Shown here: positions 11,646-28,719 of the stretch, one piece after another
How positions within the stretch are numbered: the stretch's first letter is position 1
How the letters are laid out: every line of letters starts with the position of its first letter
Assembly: GCF_943734655.1 (NCBI RefSeq)
Contig: NC_071354.1
Span: forward strand, 36,977,347 to 37,041,346
Direction: 5' to 3'
Origin: Sabethes cyaneus
Lineage: Eukaryota > Arthropoda > Insecta > Diptera > Culicidae
Length of the DNA stretch: 64,000 nt
Program-made: the position numbers and the translations under genes
The notes under the pieces: model-generated
What the model saw: the letters and a program-made list of their open reading frames with translations, nothing else
Databases searched by the model: none
Told to the model about the DNA's origin: nothing

Positions 11646-13676
11646 ACCTTTGTTATACTATATTACCTTTGTTATACTATAAAACAAAGGTTTAGAAATT
11701 GGTCGAAAAACACGAAATTGATCCAAGGCCTGGAGGGCCGAGTCACATATACCAATCGATAGGGTTCGACGAACTGGCCAATGTCTTTGTTTGTGTATGT
11801 GTGTATGTGTGTATGTGTGTTCGCTCCGAATTTTCTATCGCCTGATACTCAGAGATGGCCGAACCGATTCGACCGCCATTACTTTTGTTTGAAAGGTATT
11901 ATTGCCTAGTATATCACTATTGAATGGTTGCGTGGTCTGATTTTTCGTTTGAAAGTTATAAGCAAAAATGTGAAAACTACGTGACACGGTTTTCTCCGGA
12001 ACCATGCAACCAATTTTAACGATCTTAGTACCAAACGAAAGCTCTCGCTATTATTAAACATTTTGCCAAGTTTTATTGAAAACGGACAAGCAGTTTAAAA
12101 GTTAGCCTTGACAAACCTGTTTTGACTAGGTACAAATGAACGCCTGTTTCTCAGAGATGACCAAACCGATTTACGCGCTATTAGTTTCGTTTGGCAGGTA
12201 ATTTAGCCGGATAGATCACTATTCAATGGTTTTTTGATTGGACGTTTAATTTGAAAGTTATGAGCAATCCAATACCCCACACCAAAGTTAACAATAATTT
12301 ATAATGATTTTAACCAAGATAATTTACCTAATTTCAATTATTTTAATATCAAACGAGAGGTTTTCACACTACGAATATATATGCAAAATTTCATAAGAAT
12401 TGGTTTTACCGGTCAAAAGCTATTAACCCTCTAACACACGCGCCAACTTTTACAACACGGTTACTTACGCGCACAATAGCCCAAAATCAAAGAAAACGTG
12501 CGCACTAGAGTCTTGACTGGGAAAACTTTGTTTTTAAGTTTATCGAACCTTTGGAAGAGTTTCTTTAAATTGAAAGCTCTATCGTCTGGTAGAATTTGAA
12601 TTTTGATTAATCCCCCTAAAAGTGAAATAAAAAAATTATTTTCCTTCAGTTTCAATACAACACATTGATGTGTTCTGCAAACTTTTAGAGCATATTATTA
12701 CAAGAAATTTTGGTTTAGACCGTAACCTTCTATCTCTTCAGTGAAGATAGAAAAATCGTATTTGTAATTTCAGTGAAGATAGAAAAATTGAATTTGTAAA
12801 ATCAGTTTTTCTATTCTAACTATTTTTGTAATTGTTGTATGACTTTTTCATGTATTACAAAGTTGTACAAATAATAAAAATACACAATTTTGCTGAATTT
12901 AGTACACCTCTATGTTAGCTTGTTTAGGAACTGTAGAACTTTAATTATAAAAAATAACCTGATTTTGACCCCGAATTACTCGACTACTAGCAGACGGATA
13001 CATCTTAAACATTTTACATTTGCTGGTAGTTTTGCGCATTCAGACACCATTTTTCCATATGAAGAAACGAGAGAAAATTCCAGTTGGGTCAATTGCGGTA
13101 CACCTCACATGCTGCTTGCTTCGTTTCTGTGATGTCGGTTTATGCTAATCTTGTTTCCTAACAATTTAAAGTATTAATGCATTGAATAATTCTGACATTT
13201 TGCTCATAACAAGTTTACTGAAGAATATGTGTTAGTATATACGTAATATACGATTTGTAACTTTATAACAATATGGCATTCAAAAATCTACACATGTTGT
13301 ACGAAATACAACAGCGTGAGCGTGAGTGACCGAAGGTTAACAAAAATTGATGAAATTTATTCAAGAAAGCTTGATTGTTGTGAATCAAATAGAATGGTAC
13401 AGGAAATTATGCATAGTTCAAAAACGTATAAACTAGACATTTACTACGCAATGTATGTTAAAGAATAATATTTCTTCTCACAACTTACTTTTACTTGCAC
13501 TTACCCTCATTAGTAACAACTTACTCAGCAATTTCATGAGAAAAGGAACTATCAAAATTTATAAGTGCTTCTACTTGGTTCAAATTTTGTAAACTTATTC
13601 AATTTCCAAACATTTCATGTAAACCAAACGATTCGATTTCTATCTCAAATAGCAAGTAAGACCGTATAACAAAGGT
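11646..13676 (-). mobile_element. 2-kb non-autonomous element, copy B (inverted)
   Basis: This is the reverse complement of the element at 5350-7305 along essentially its whole length. The left end carries ACCTTTGTTATA twice, at 11646-11657 and 11665-11676, and the right end is TATAACAAAGGT at 13665-13676. A short internal duplication of TTCAGTGAAGATAGAAAAAT near 12739-12790 is absent from copy A. No protein is encoded. Confidence 0.7.
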
Positions 13677-13739
13677 TCCTTTCACCACTAGGTAGATTAA
13701 ATCAGATTTTTACTTTGCTGTGAGAAAAAATTGAAAATT

Positions 13740-13915
13740 TGTTTTTCAAACTAGCCATGGTTTCAGAGTTACGTAACTGCCAAAATGAATCGTCTCAGGT
13801 TGAACTCCTCAGAAACTGGCTAAACTCGAAATTGCGACAAAGGTCATCCGAGATTTATGACTTATGTACAGCACAGTTTAATTAGTGGCAGCACAAAGTT
13901 TGCCGGGTCAGCTAG
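13740..13915 (+). mobile_element. Helitron-like 3' end fragment
   Basis: The segment ends AAGTTTGCCGGGTCAGCTAG followed by T, matching the end of the large element at 23507 (TTTGTCGGGTCAGTTAG) and its upstream bases (CATCCGAGATT, ATGTACA, GGCA-CA-AAGTTTG). Helitrons end in CTRR and insert before a T; CTAG then T fits. Only the 3' portion is present. Confidence 0.55.
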
Positions 13916-13916
13916 T

Positions 13917-14345
13917 GTTTAAATATAACTTTTGAACTGCTTGTTTATTTCCAACAAAACTTTTTTTCGGTTTCATTTCATACACTAAAATTTTTGAAAT
14001 CGGTTGCGCGATTTCTGAGAAACTCGTGTCATGTAATTTTCACATTTTTGCTTATAATTTTCAAACGTAACGACAGACGGTAAGAGAATTCAGTAGTGTT
14101 TTACAAGGTAATAACACCTTTCAAACATGCGTAACGGGGAACGAATCGGTTCTGCCATCTCCGAGAAACAGACGACTAAAGTAAAGCGGCACAAACGCTC
14201 ATACATACAGACATTGCCGAGGCCCGGCGAACCTTATCGATTGGTATATGTGACTCGGCTGTCCGGGTCTTGAATCAGCTATGTGTTTTTTGACCAATTT
14301 CTAAGCCTATAACATAGGCAAAAAATAGTATAACAAAGGTAAAAA
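13917..14345 (+). mobile_element. truncated third copy (C) of the 2-kb element
   Basis: The sequence matches the last 430 bases of copy A in the same orientation, from ATAACTTTTGAACTGCTTG to the terminal TATAACAAAGGT at about 14330. It includes the GTATATGTGACTCGG and TTTTTGACCAATT blocks. It is more diverged than copies A and B and begins immediately after the Helitron-like 3' end. Confidence 0.6.
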
Positions 14346-15881
14346 TAGTCAAAAAATCTGGCTACACTAAGGCAATCAATCACAAACAATTGAATCGAAA
14401 TTGGGATGAAGTATCAACAGATTTTGGTAAATATAAAATCAAATGCTGTAGTCAGTATTAAATGTCTTGTTCGGTTCAATATACCTTTTTGCGAAACCAC
14501 TTTTCAAACCATAGCGTTCAGCACGTAAGTTCAACGTAAGTCGACTAGTGCCAATTGATCTCTTGGAATATCCTCAAGAGATGTGGCATATACATGATCG
14601 TTATGCAAATTTTAGTGTCTTTAAGGAGTGTCAAATAATTACACTTCAAAATAATTGAATTTGCATGTAATTTACATTTTACCGGGGGAAAAACTAAAGG
14701 AGATATGGTATCTTCTTATCTTGGACACGAAGACACGCCTTCATAACTTAAGTGATTCCGCGAGTACGTCAAGCCGATTCCCCCATAAGTTTACGCGCTA
14801 TATCTTCCGGATCTTGTTCCAATTTGTTTCGAATGTGAGCCGCTACATCAGCAAATGTAGTCAGCTTTCTACTGAGCTGTTGCGATTTTATGCTTGAAAG
14901 GAAAATTAAGTCATAATCATCCACTGTGCTAGCAAGGAAAAAATAGTGTAAGCAGTTTGGATGGTGGAATTCGTTTGTGAATTTTGTTTATTCTCTTGGC
15001 ACTAAACAAATCGCCTGCTATCACATAGCAACCTCTTCTAAAACCAATTCATATGCTAATCAACTATTGATCTATCGATCGGGTCGTCTCAAATAGCAAA
15101 TTTCCATCTTTGATGTGAGCACCTTTTTGTCAGCTGGTAGGTACCTGGTAGACCTAGCTCAATTTCGCACTCACAGCTAATCATGTCACTTGGTTCGGAG
15201 GTGCTTCGCGGTTTATTTCGCAGTTTCCAGTCGGACTCCGGACGACCACGGATGCGACGTGCTGAAACTTCAAATCGGATTACTGTCAGTTCGTTCGGCT
15301 GCCGAAATACGCGTGGGCAAGTTTGCATGCAGTCTTACAAAGGAAATAAAAATGGCGCACTCCACCATATGTAGTAGGTACCTAGTCCCAGGCCAGACCA
15401 GGCCGGGCGGTGAAGTGTTCCAATGTGATCGAGTCACTGAACACATCAACGTCGTTAGTTGTTTATGTGTACCGGCATTCGAAACCCACCGTATGCATGC
15501 ATTAAAGTGCTAAAAATATCCATAATCTTGTGGATGATGCCATTTGGTGAGTTGTTGTATTCATTTTTTTTCTTGTTGTTGTTATGCGATGACAAGTGAG
15601 CTGGAAGAATGTATCAAATGACATACATAAACACCGCACTGCAGTGCCAATTTGATAAACCGACGGTGCGCTAACATAAAAATATGACAAGTTTGAATGT
15701 TGCTGGCCACTGTAACTACGCTAGGAACCTCTAATCTAAGACTTATTGTTTAAATAATTACTAAATCTGTAGCAGATTAAATTTATGCTACCAAGATTTC
15801 CGTCTTTCAGATTTTTGTTTATTTTTAATTGGATGCACGTGGTGTTGCTATATTTAAATGAACGTTATAAGTGTAATATAA
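14346..15881. other. non-coding sequence 5' of the Helitron-like element
   Basis: A moderately GC-rich patch lies at 15080-15420. Frames there (for example 15183-15374) have no domain, Kozak or splice support. I see no confident gene. Confidence 0.35.
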
Positions 15882-15903
15882 TCTATACCTATAAAGAAGG
15901 ATT

Positions 15904-21049
<5,146 letters not shown>

Positions 21050-21119
21050 CTGTGTTCCTTATAGAATCAAAAACTACTGAACCAATCGGCGTGAAAATTT
21101 GCATGTAGAGGTTTTTGGG

Positions 21120-23230
21120 GCCAGGAAAGGTTTTAGTGATGGTTAGAGACCCCTCCCCCCACTAAGAGGGGGGGCTCCCATACAAATGAAACACAAATTT
21201 CTGCATAACTCGAGAACTAATCAAGCAAATAGAACCAAATTTGGCATGTGGGTGTTTTCGGTGACAAGAATTTATTCTGGGGTAATTTGAGACCCCTCCC
21301 CTCTTTATAAGGGGAATTATAACTCCTCTCCCCTTTAAGAGGGGGGGTTTTCATACAAATTTCCTCATAACTCGAGAACTAATCAAGCAAATGGAACCAA
21401 ATTTTCTATGTTGACTTAGGACCCCTCCTCACTTTAAGAGGGGGGGCTCCTGTACAAATGAAATACCAATTTCCTCATAACTCGAGAACTAATCAAGCAA
21501 ATGGAACCAAATTTGGCATGTGTGTGTTTTTGAAGACAAAATTTTTTTCTATGATGAATTGGGACCCCTCCCCACTTTAAGAGGGGGGGGGGGCTCCTAT
21601 ACAAACGAAATACAAATTTCCTTATAACTCGAGAGCTAATCCAGCAAATGGAACCAAATTTGGCATGTAGGTGTTTTTGGAGGCAAGAATGTTTTCTATG
21701 ATGAATAAGAACCTCTCCCCACTTTAGGAGGGGGGGCTCCTATACAAATGAAATACAAATTTCCTCATAACTCGAGAACTAATCAAGCAAATAGAACCAA
21801 ATTTGGCATGTGGGTGTTTTCGGTGACAAGAATTTATTCTATGGTAAATTGAGACCCCTCCCTCTTTATAAGGGGAATTGTAACTCCTCTCCCCTTTAAG
21901 ATGGGGGGCTTCCATACAAATTTCCTCATAACTCGAGAACTAATCAAGCAAATGCAACCAAATTTGGCATGTGAAGGTTTTCGAGAGCAAGAAAATTTTC
22001 TATGGTGAATTAGGACCCCTCCCCACTTTAAGAGGGAGGGCTCCTGTACAAATGAAATACAAATTTCCTCATAACTCGAGAACTAATCAAGCAAATAGAA
22101 CAACATTTGGCATGTGGGTGTTTTTTTTTGGTGACAAGAATTTATTCTATGGTGAATTGAGACCCCTCCCCTCTTTATAAGAGGAATTATAACTCCTCTC
22201 CCCTTTAAGATGGGGGGCTTCCATACAAATTTCCTCATAACTCGAGAACTAATCAAGCAAATGCAACCAAATTTGGCATGTGAAGGTTTTCGAGAGCAAG
22301 AAAATTTTCTATGGTGAATTAGGACCCCTCCCCACTTTAAGAGGAGGGGCTCCTGTACAAATGAAATACAAATTTCCTCATAACTCGAGAACTAATCAAG
22401 CGAATTGAACCAAATTTAGCATGTGTGTGTTTTTGGAGACAATTTTTTTTCAATGATGAATTGGGACCCCTCCCCACTTTAGGAGGGGGGGTCCTATACA
22501 AACGAAATACAAATTTCCTCATAACTCGAGAACTAATCCAGCAAATGGAACCAAATTTGGCGTGTAGGTGTTTTTGGAGGCAAGAATTTTTTCTGTGATG
22601 AATTAGGACCTCTTCCCACATTAGGAGGGGGGCTCCAATACAAATGAAATACAAATTTCCCCATAACTCGAGAACTAATCAAGCAAATAGAACCAAATTC
22701 GGCATGTGGAGGTTTTTGGAGGCAAAAATATTTTCTACGGTGAATTAGGATCCTTCCACACTTCAAGAGGGGGGGCTTCTACACAAATGAAATACAAATT
22801 TCCTCATAATTCGAGAACTAATCAAGCAAATGGAACCATATTTGGCATGTGGGTGTTTTTGGAGGCAACCATTTTTCCCATGATGAATTGGGACTTCTTA
22901 CCTTTTCAGGAGGGGGGGGGGCTCCCATTCAAATGAAATACAAATTTGCTCATAATTTTAGAACTAATCAAGCAAATGGAACCAAATTTGGCATGTGAGA
23001 GTTTTAGATGGCAGAATTTTTGTTCTGTGGTGTATTACGACCCCTTTCCCTTTTAAGAGGGTGGGCTCCCATACAAATGAAATACAAATTTCCTTATAAT
23101 TTGAGTACTAATCAAGCAAATGGAACCAAATTTAGCATGTAGGAGATTTTTGAGTCTTGAATTTATTTTATGATAGTTAGAGACCTCTCACCCCTGTGGT
23201 AGGGGGATATGGACTCTCATACAAATAAAA
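21120..23230 (+). repeat. ~145-bp minisatellite array with higher-order structure
   Basis: About 14 units of 135-170 bp. Each carries GGGGGCTCC, then ACAAATGAAATACAAATTTC, CTCATAACTCGAGAACTAAT, CAAGCAAATGGAACCAAATT and TGGCATGTG. A spacer with TTTCTATGGTGAATT and GACCCCTCCCC follows. The core is well conserved and the spacer varies. A block of about 150 bases starting near 21884 recurs almost unchanged near 22192, giving a ~308-bp dimeric repeat. Both strands read as short open peptides because stops are rare in the unit; I see no evidence that it is translated. Confidence 0.9.
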
Positions 23231-23507
23231 CAGAAATTTTTGCGAAACTCAAAAACTAATCCAACTCGAGAAATTCGAGACTCTTCCATAAAACATTAAT
23301 GAATAACAATACCACAAAAACTATCTATAGTAACACTAGATCATTCAGGACGAGCCGGTCGCGAGTGTTGCCGGTGACCCGCCGTCGGAAGCGCCGCCCA
23401 CTGGGGGGCTTGCAAAACTCGAGAAGTGACAAAGATCATCCGAGATTCATGATTTATGTACAACACAGGTTAGTTTGTGGCAATACGAAGTTTGTCGGGT
23501 CAGTTAG

Positions 23508-26099
23508 TTATTTATGAACAAACGATCCATCTGCAAAACTACAATAAATCCGTCATAAACCTGAGCAAAAAAAGAAACAACGAACGATCCCAGTTTCTAT
23601 ACGAACGAAACATTTTGCGTGTGGTTGGTCTTCCTGCTGGTTTGCTTCATAGTTTGATGCATCACGATGACTTCCAATTCCAACAACGACAATAGCGTCA
23701 ATTAGTGTCATCAAAAATCTACGGTCGGGATGCAGAATGAAATCACCCGTTGTGTTTATGGTAGAGGAAGTTTATGGTTGGAGTATAAATTATACGAGCA
23801 AAAATAATTTATTCCGTCTCCAGGACAGGCTGGTTTTTGTTCGTTGCGTGGTTAATATGTACAGCAAGCAACTTTGAGAAATGGTTTTTACTAATTCGGA
23901 CGAACAACGATTAATCGTTGTCGAAATAGAAATTCAAGGTTTTACTTCACTTAAAATTAGATCCTATTTGATGTTCTTTTAGCTTCACAAGCATCACAAC
24001 CCGAACGAAAAAAAAATAGTTTCAGCAAATCGGTTGACCATATAATTCTAATTGAGGAATCGGTGCCATCGATCCATAAACTTGGCAGCTACACCCCGCG
24101 TAATCGTGAACTAGTTCACGAGAGCCGCGTGGTGTCATGCAAAGGCAGTCACATTTTCAATTCCTAATGTACTTACGCGGACGACGGAGTGCCCCTTAAA
24201 TCCCAGGCGCGGGGACCCTACCTGTCGACTGGTCGATGCAATCATCCACCCGGTTCGGTGCTGCTTTCGGGTTTGGAAAACGAATGTGCTCGTATTAAAA
24301 CACCTTTTAGAGAAGTTGATATGAAATGTTGTCACGCGAGTTTTCGCTCTCTATAAAAAGGTTCTTCACATGCTGCCATCGTACACAATGGTCCCAGCAG
24401 GGCGGCCGACAAAGAGCACATGAGTGCGGTACATTCCGAACGAGAAGCGATGGGTCATATCTACATCTACCCGCAGGTTCGAGTTGCACAAGCACGAATA
24501 CCGTGATAGCAGCCTGAATGCAAAAGGTTTTTGAGCCGAACACACACGTCAGAAGTGCTAATGGTCTGTAATGCACTCCCATGGAACAAAACTCTACACC
24601 GGAAGGAACTATTTACCATTAGACAAAACAATGCATCAACTATTTCACGCCACACCAACCGCGAAGATCTTTGAACTTTTGTGGTGGTTCATTACCGACC
24701 TGTTTTTAAATTCACTTGTGAATCATCTCCACCGATAAATTTTAGGTAAAACTTGAAGATCACTTCGTTCAATCGTACAAAAACTCACCCGCTCTAGTTC
24801 AATTATGTCACCTGATGATCTTTCGTAAAAGTTTTTCGCGAAAATCTACGCGTTTTCACCGGCAAACCGATTCTACCCGCAACGTACATAATCACGCTGA
24901 TCGCAACCCCATCGGAATCGGACGGAGGTCTGTTCGGTACTAATCTGGCTCGGTAAGAAGTTCCATTCCAACTTTGTTTCTCGTAGCGGGTCCGGCGAAA
25001 GAGTTCCCCAACCCAATACATAAGTATCTATGTATCTGTGGGATCATGTGCTTTGAAGAAGTCGCGCGGCGAATCCATCATCGATCGTGGCGTCGCGGCG
25101 CAGCGCGCGGTGCTTGGTGGTTTCTTCGCCGCGAGTTAAGCCGGTGTGCTGTACAAAACCCGCAGAGTGCAGTGGCGTGTTTTGGGTGCTTTGTGGAACT
25201 TTGTTGGTAGGTATGATTAATAACGGGCAAGACAAACAAATTATAATAACAAATTAAAGACAAATTAGTAATGCATAACAACGATCGTAAAATTTGTTGA
25301 TACCGGATATGTTAAAATAAACTGAAAAGGTCTGCTTTGTAAAAAGAAAATGTAAAACTTCATATTATCATATTTTGTCACATTTTCAAGTAGCGATGAC
25401 AGCTGAACTGCGAAAGTAATTCGTATTTCTTTCGGTTAATATTGAACACTGCAGGTTGCATAAAATGCTTGAATAAACGGCATTTAAAGTACTTTGAATC
25501 TGTTTTCACCTGAAAGCGAGTCAAAAATCAAGTATGTATAAGCTATATCAGGCATACCTCGGTCATATTTGACATATTTTGGTTACATGACTACCCTGGA
25601 AATATGTTTGTTGTATAACAGCTTATCAAGCGCTTGTTCCATTGGTTTTAGTTATACAAGAGATGAATAAGCTACTCTAAAACAAATATGTTTGTTGGGT
25701 GTATCATAAAATAGTTGATAATTACTAATTTCTAATTAAAGTCAAATAACTATACACTGTAAACGTACTTTTGTCCATACTAGCAATAATGAACAGGCAA
25801 GCTATTCATTTTGATACTCTTCAATTCTGTCCATCGAAAGGTGTTCTGTACTGTTACGCCTGAGCTGCAACTAGCACAAAAATTGATTCACGGTAGTCAG
25901 TCCATGTTTGCATGTATTTTCTGTGCTTGGAAAGTAAAAAAATCATGCAGAAACTAACTCGCAAGAAAACTTCAAATAACTCATGTAAATTTTCGAAACA
26001 TTTTATGTAAAACTTTAGAAAATTTCAAGTAAATCTTGAAGAAAAATCAAATAACTCGTCGTTCAGCGTACAGTTAACCAAAGCTCATCGTTTTAGTGC
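23508..26099. other. unique sequence, possible untranslated exon at its centre
   Basis: No protein domain is visible. A GC-rich patch at 25050-25205 ends TTTGTTG before GTAGGT, a good plus-strand donor, so a plus-strand untranslated first exon could lie there. This is weak. An 18-bp palindrome is listed separately. Confidence 0.25.
24104..24121. repeat. 18-bp perfect palindrome
   Basis: TCGTGAACTAGTTCACGA is its own reverse complement. It contains AGTTCA, a nuclear-receptor-type half-site, as an everted pair with no spacer. That reading is inference. Confidence 0.5.
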
Positions 26100-26560
26100 T
26101 GTCAAATCCTGTACCATTTCGTCCGAATGAGTTCTGTCCCATCGTCGCTGTCAGCAGCGCAGAGCATCCTTACGACGGATCCGGCTCACCGTAGCCTACC
26201 GACTTTCGCTAAATGTACGACAGAAATCTCTCCAAACAGTGCCTGTAGCTCATGATTCATACTCCACTGTCACTCTCTGCTTTCAGTTTGTACTCCATCA
26301 AATATCGTCCGCAGTACCTTCCGCTCGAACACGGCAAGGGAGTGTATGTTCTCCGTAAGTAGCGTCACGGCTTCAAGTCAATAAAGAACTTCCGGTCTAA
26401 TGAGTGTTTTGTATATTGTCAGTTTTGTACGGTAGCGTATATTGTACTAGAGCTATTGTTCACAGTCAGCAGCGATCCCAAATACACGAACTCATCTACC
26501 ACTTCCAGTTCGTCACCGTTAACGGTTACCGTCCGTGGGAGGTGTTGGGGTTGAATACTT
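26100..26560 (-). pseudogene. decayed LINE reverse-transcriptase C-terminal region
   Basis: Minus-strand translation from about 26540 gives TVNGDELEVVDEFVYLGSLL. A frame change follows, then KLTIYKTLIRPEVLY, a stop, LLTENIHSLAVFERKVLRTI, a stop, and SMNHEL; later comes GRLR-stop-AGSVVRM. These are the landmarks of the region after the catalytic RT domain in many insect APE-type LINEs: the EVVDEFVYLG block, LYGSE-like, VFERKVLR, and GRLRWAGHV-RM. The full-length relative in this window (29084-30762) shows the same landmarks as VVEEFIYLG, VFEHKILR and GRLRWAGHVARM. At least three stops and one frameshift make it a dead relic. It is a different, older family from the copy at 29-30 kb. Confidence 0.75.
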
Positions 26561-26719
26561 CTCGTACAGAATATCACTTATACGTTATACCAGCATCAGA
26601 ACTTGCTTCGTGCAATACACCATCTCGGCAGTGCAGTGATACGTTGTGCTACCGTCGCAACAAACGGTATGAACAGTTCGGTACGTCGTCGTATCGGCAA
26701 TCATCGGTATCGTTAGGTA

Positions 26720-27124
26720 CAGTGGACCCCCGTTCGTTTGAACGATTCCTCATGCAAACTAACGGGGTTAGCTTTTAATTTGAACAACTGGTAACCCTAA
26801 ATATGCTGGAGCTTGTGTGTGCTGGCTACCCTGTTCTTTGTTATTGTTTTGGTGGTTTGATTCAGTTGGCAGTTGCAAGCACCGAATATTTCATTCTCCG
26901 ATCAGATTTCTACCATTTTCGTTGGGAAAACGCATTTTGAAACAGATTAAACACGCTAGATCAGTACAAACAAATCGTGTTTATGTGCATTGTCTGCATA
27001 AGCAAATGATGTCATATTGAGAATGACATTTGAACCAGTTTTAATTTGCACGTCGTGCAAACCAACGGGGTTCAAATTAAAAAGTGTTCAGATTAAAAAC
27101 GGTCAAAAGAAAGGGGGTCCACGG
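26720..27124. mobile_element. 405-bp MITE, pogo/Tigger-like ends, TA target site
   Basis: The element starts CAGTGGACCCCCGTT and ends with the complement of CCGTGGACCCCCTTT, flanked on each side by TA (26718-26719 and 27125-27126). The inverted similarity extends inward with ATTTGAAC and CAAAC-AACGGGG blocks on both arms. TA duplication and CAGTGGACC-like ends suit non-autonomous Tc1/mariner elements of the pogo group. It has no transposase. Confidence 0.75.
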
Positions 27125-27837
27125 TATTCCGATCACGTTCAAACACCTGACTGCTGAGCACAATCCAGTCGTTTGCTGTTAGTTAAACAAGTAAGACTTA
27201 CGCGATTCTGCTCTAACAGTATCAGAGAAATTTGTTACTTTTTTATTCTATTACCGACATAGGAATCGCGCAAGAAGTTTTGCCACTCACGAGTAAAAAG
27301 TAGTGCCTTGACCATGCATTCCATGTTATTTTCACGTTGGTTGTTTTCTACACGGGGAGTATGTTTTTCTGTGCCATATTGGAATATATGAAAAGTGTCT
27401 AAGTGAAAAAAAACTCTTAATTTCGATTGGACAAAAAAATTGAAGTTGATAACGAGAGTGAAAAATGTGCGTCGCATGTCGTCGTTATGTGCTTTTTCCC
27501 ATCATAGTTCCGCCGACGAGAACAAAACGGAACAAAAGAATTATTTCGTTGTTTCGTCGTCAATAAGGGCTTATAGTTTTTCGAACCACGTCAATATTAC
27601 AGACACTGAAAAGTGAGACGTTATGAAAGATAATTATTGTTTTTATATTCTAAGTATAGGGAACGATATTGGATGACTTCCTCGTAATATTGGATGTTTT
27701 CCCTTTATTTATTATATTAGAAAGAAAAAGAATATAACTTGAATTTGTGAACTTGGAGTATTATATTCATAAATCCATACATTAAGCTGGTTTTGTAATA
27801 AAATATGACTTTGATTCTACCAAATAAAAGTGAAACT

Positions 27838-28310
27838 TTCGGTACGTCCATTTATAACAAAATGAAGTATTTAGTTCGGTACGACCATAGATGAACTAAA
27901 TGGTTTGGTACGACCATTGATAAGCAAAAAGATTAAGAATGTTATGTCGGAAATGAAATAAATAAATAAAAAAAAATAAATAAAAAAATAAAAAAATGAA
28001 TGATTCGATATGATTCGGTAAGACCAAAGATAAAATGAATGGTTTGGTACGACCATTTATAAGTCAAATGATTCGATACGTTCATTGTTGAATGAAGTAT
28101 ATGGTTCGGAACGACCATAGAATTAAATGATCCGCTACGACCATTGTTCAATGAAGTGTGTGGTTCAGTACGACTATAGATTATTTTAACGGTTTGGCAC
28201 GATATGTAAAATGATGCGGTGTACTGTTCGATTCGACCATAGTTTAAAGAAATGTTATGGATCGATAAGATCCTAAACGAATAAAGTTGCTACGAACATT
28301 GATAAATAAT
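27838..28310 (+). repeat. degenerate ~32-bp minisatellite
   Basis: About ten units repeat the phrase GGTTCGGTACGACCATAGAT with spacing of roughly 28-40 bases, alternating between CGACCATAGATGAA and CGACCATTGATAAG forms. A 60-base A/T-rich stretch (27955-28000) interrupts it. Confidence 0.8.
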
Positions 28311-28520
28311 TTTGCACGATCATTGTTGAAAATATGGCTTTATTCAATGTGATTCTAGTACCAGATTATGTACATAAGTAGTTGTACTAGTTTAAGCTAT
28401 TGATGTATTTGGATTTTTGGCAGATAAAATGGTTGATCCATTGATATTTGGAAACAGTATTGCCCCTTTTATGACTATGTTTATGACAGTAGTCTATACT
28501 GTGATAATCGTTTAATGCAA

Positions 28521-28719
28521 CACACTTAAAAAAAAGCGCCGAAGTCGGCTAAATTTTGCCGAGATTTGGACAGCCGAGTGTTCGGCAAAATTTTTTATGA
28601 TGCCAAACGTTAGTAAAGATCCGTAAACGTCGATTTGCAAAACCGAAATTTTTACCGAACGCTCGGCTGTCCAAATCTCGGCAAAATTTAGCCGACTTCG
28701 GCGCTTTTTTTTAAGTGTG
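28521..28719. mobile_element. 199-bp foldback MITE with 65-bp inverted repeats
   Basis: The left arm 28521-28585 (CACACTTAAAAAAAAGCGCC onward through GCCGAGATTTGGACAGCCGA) is an almost perfect reverse complement of 28655-28719, around a 69-base loop. It has no coding capacity. The flanks do not show an unambiguous duplication, so I do not assign a superfamily. Confidence 0.85.

Noticed and set aside
21724..22936. Repeated short peptides on both strands (for example HAKFGSICLISSRVM on the minus strand)
   Set aside because: They are frames inside the ~145-bp minisatellite, open on both strands, and vary in step with DNA drift rather than codon structure.
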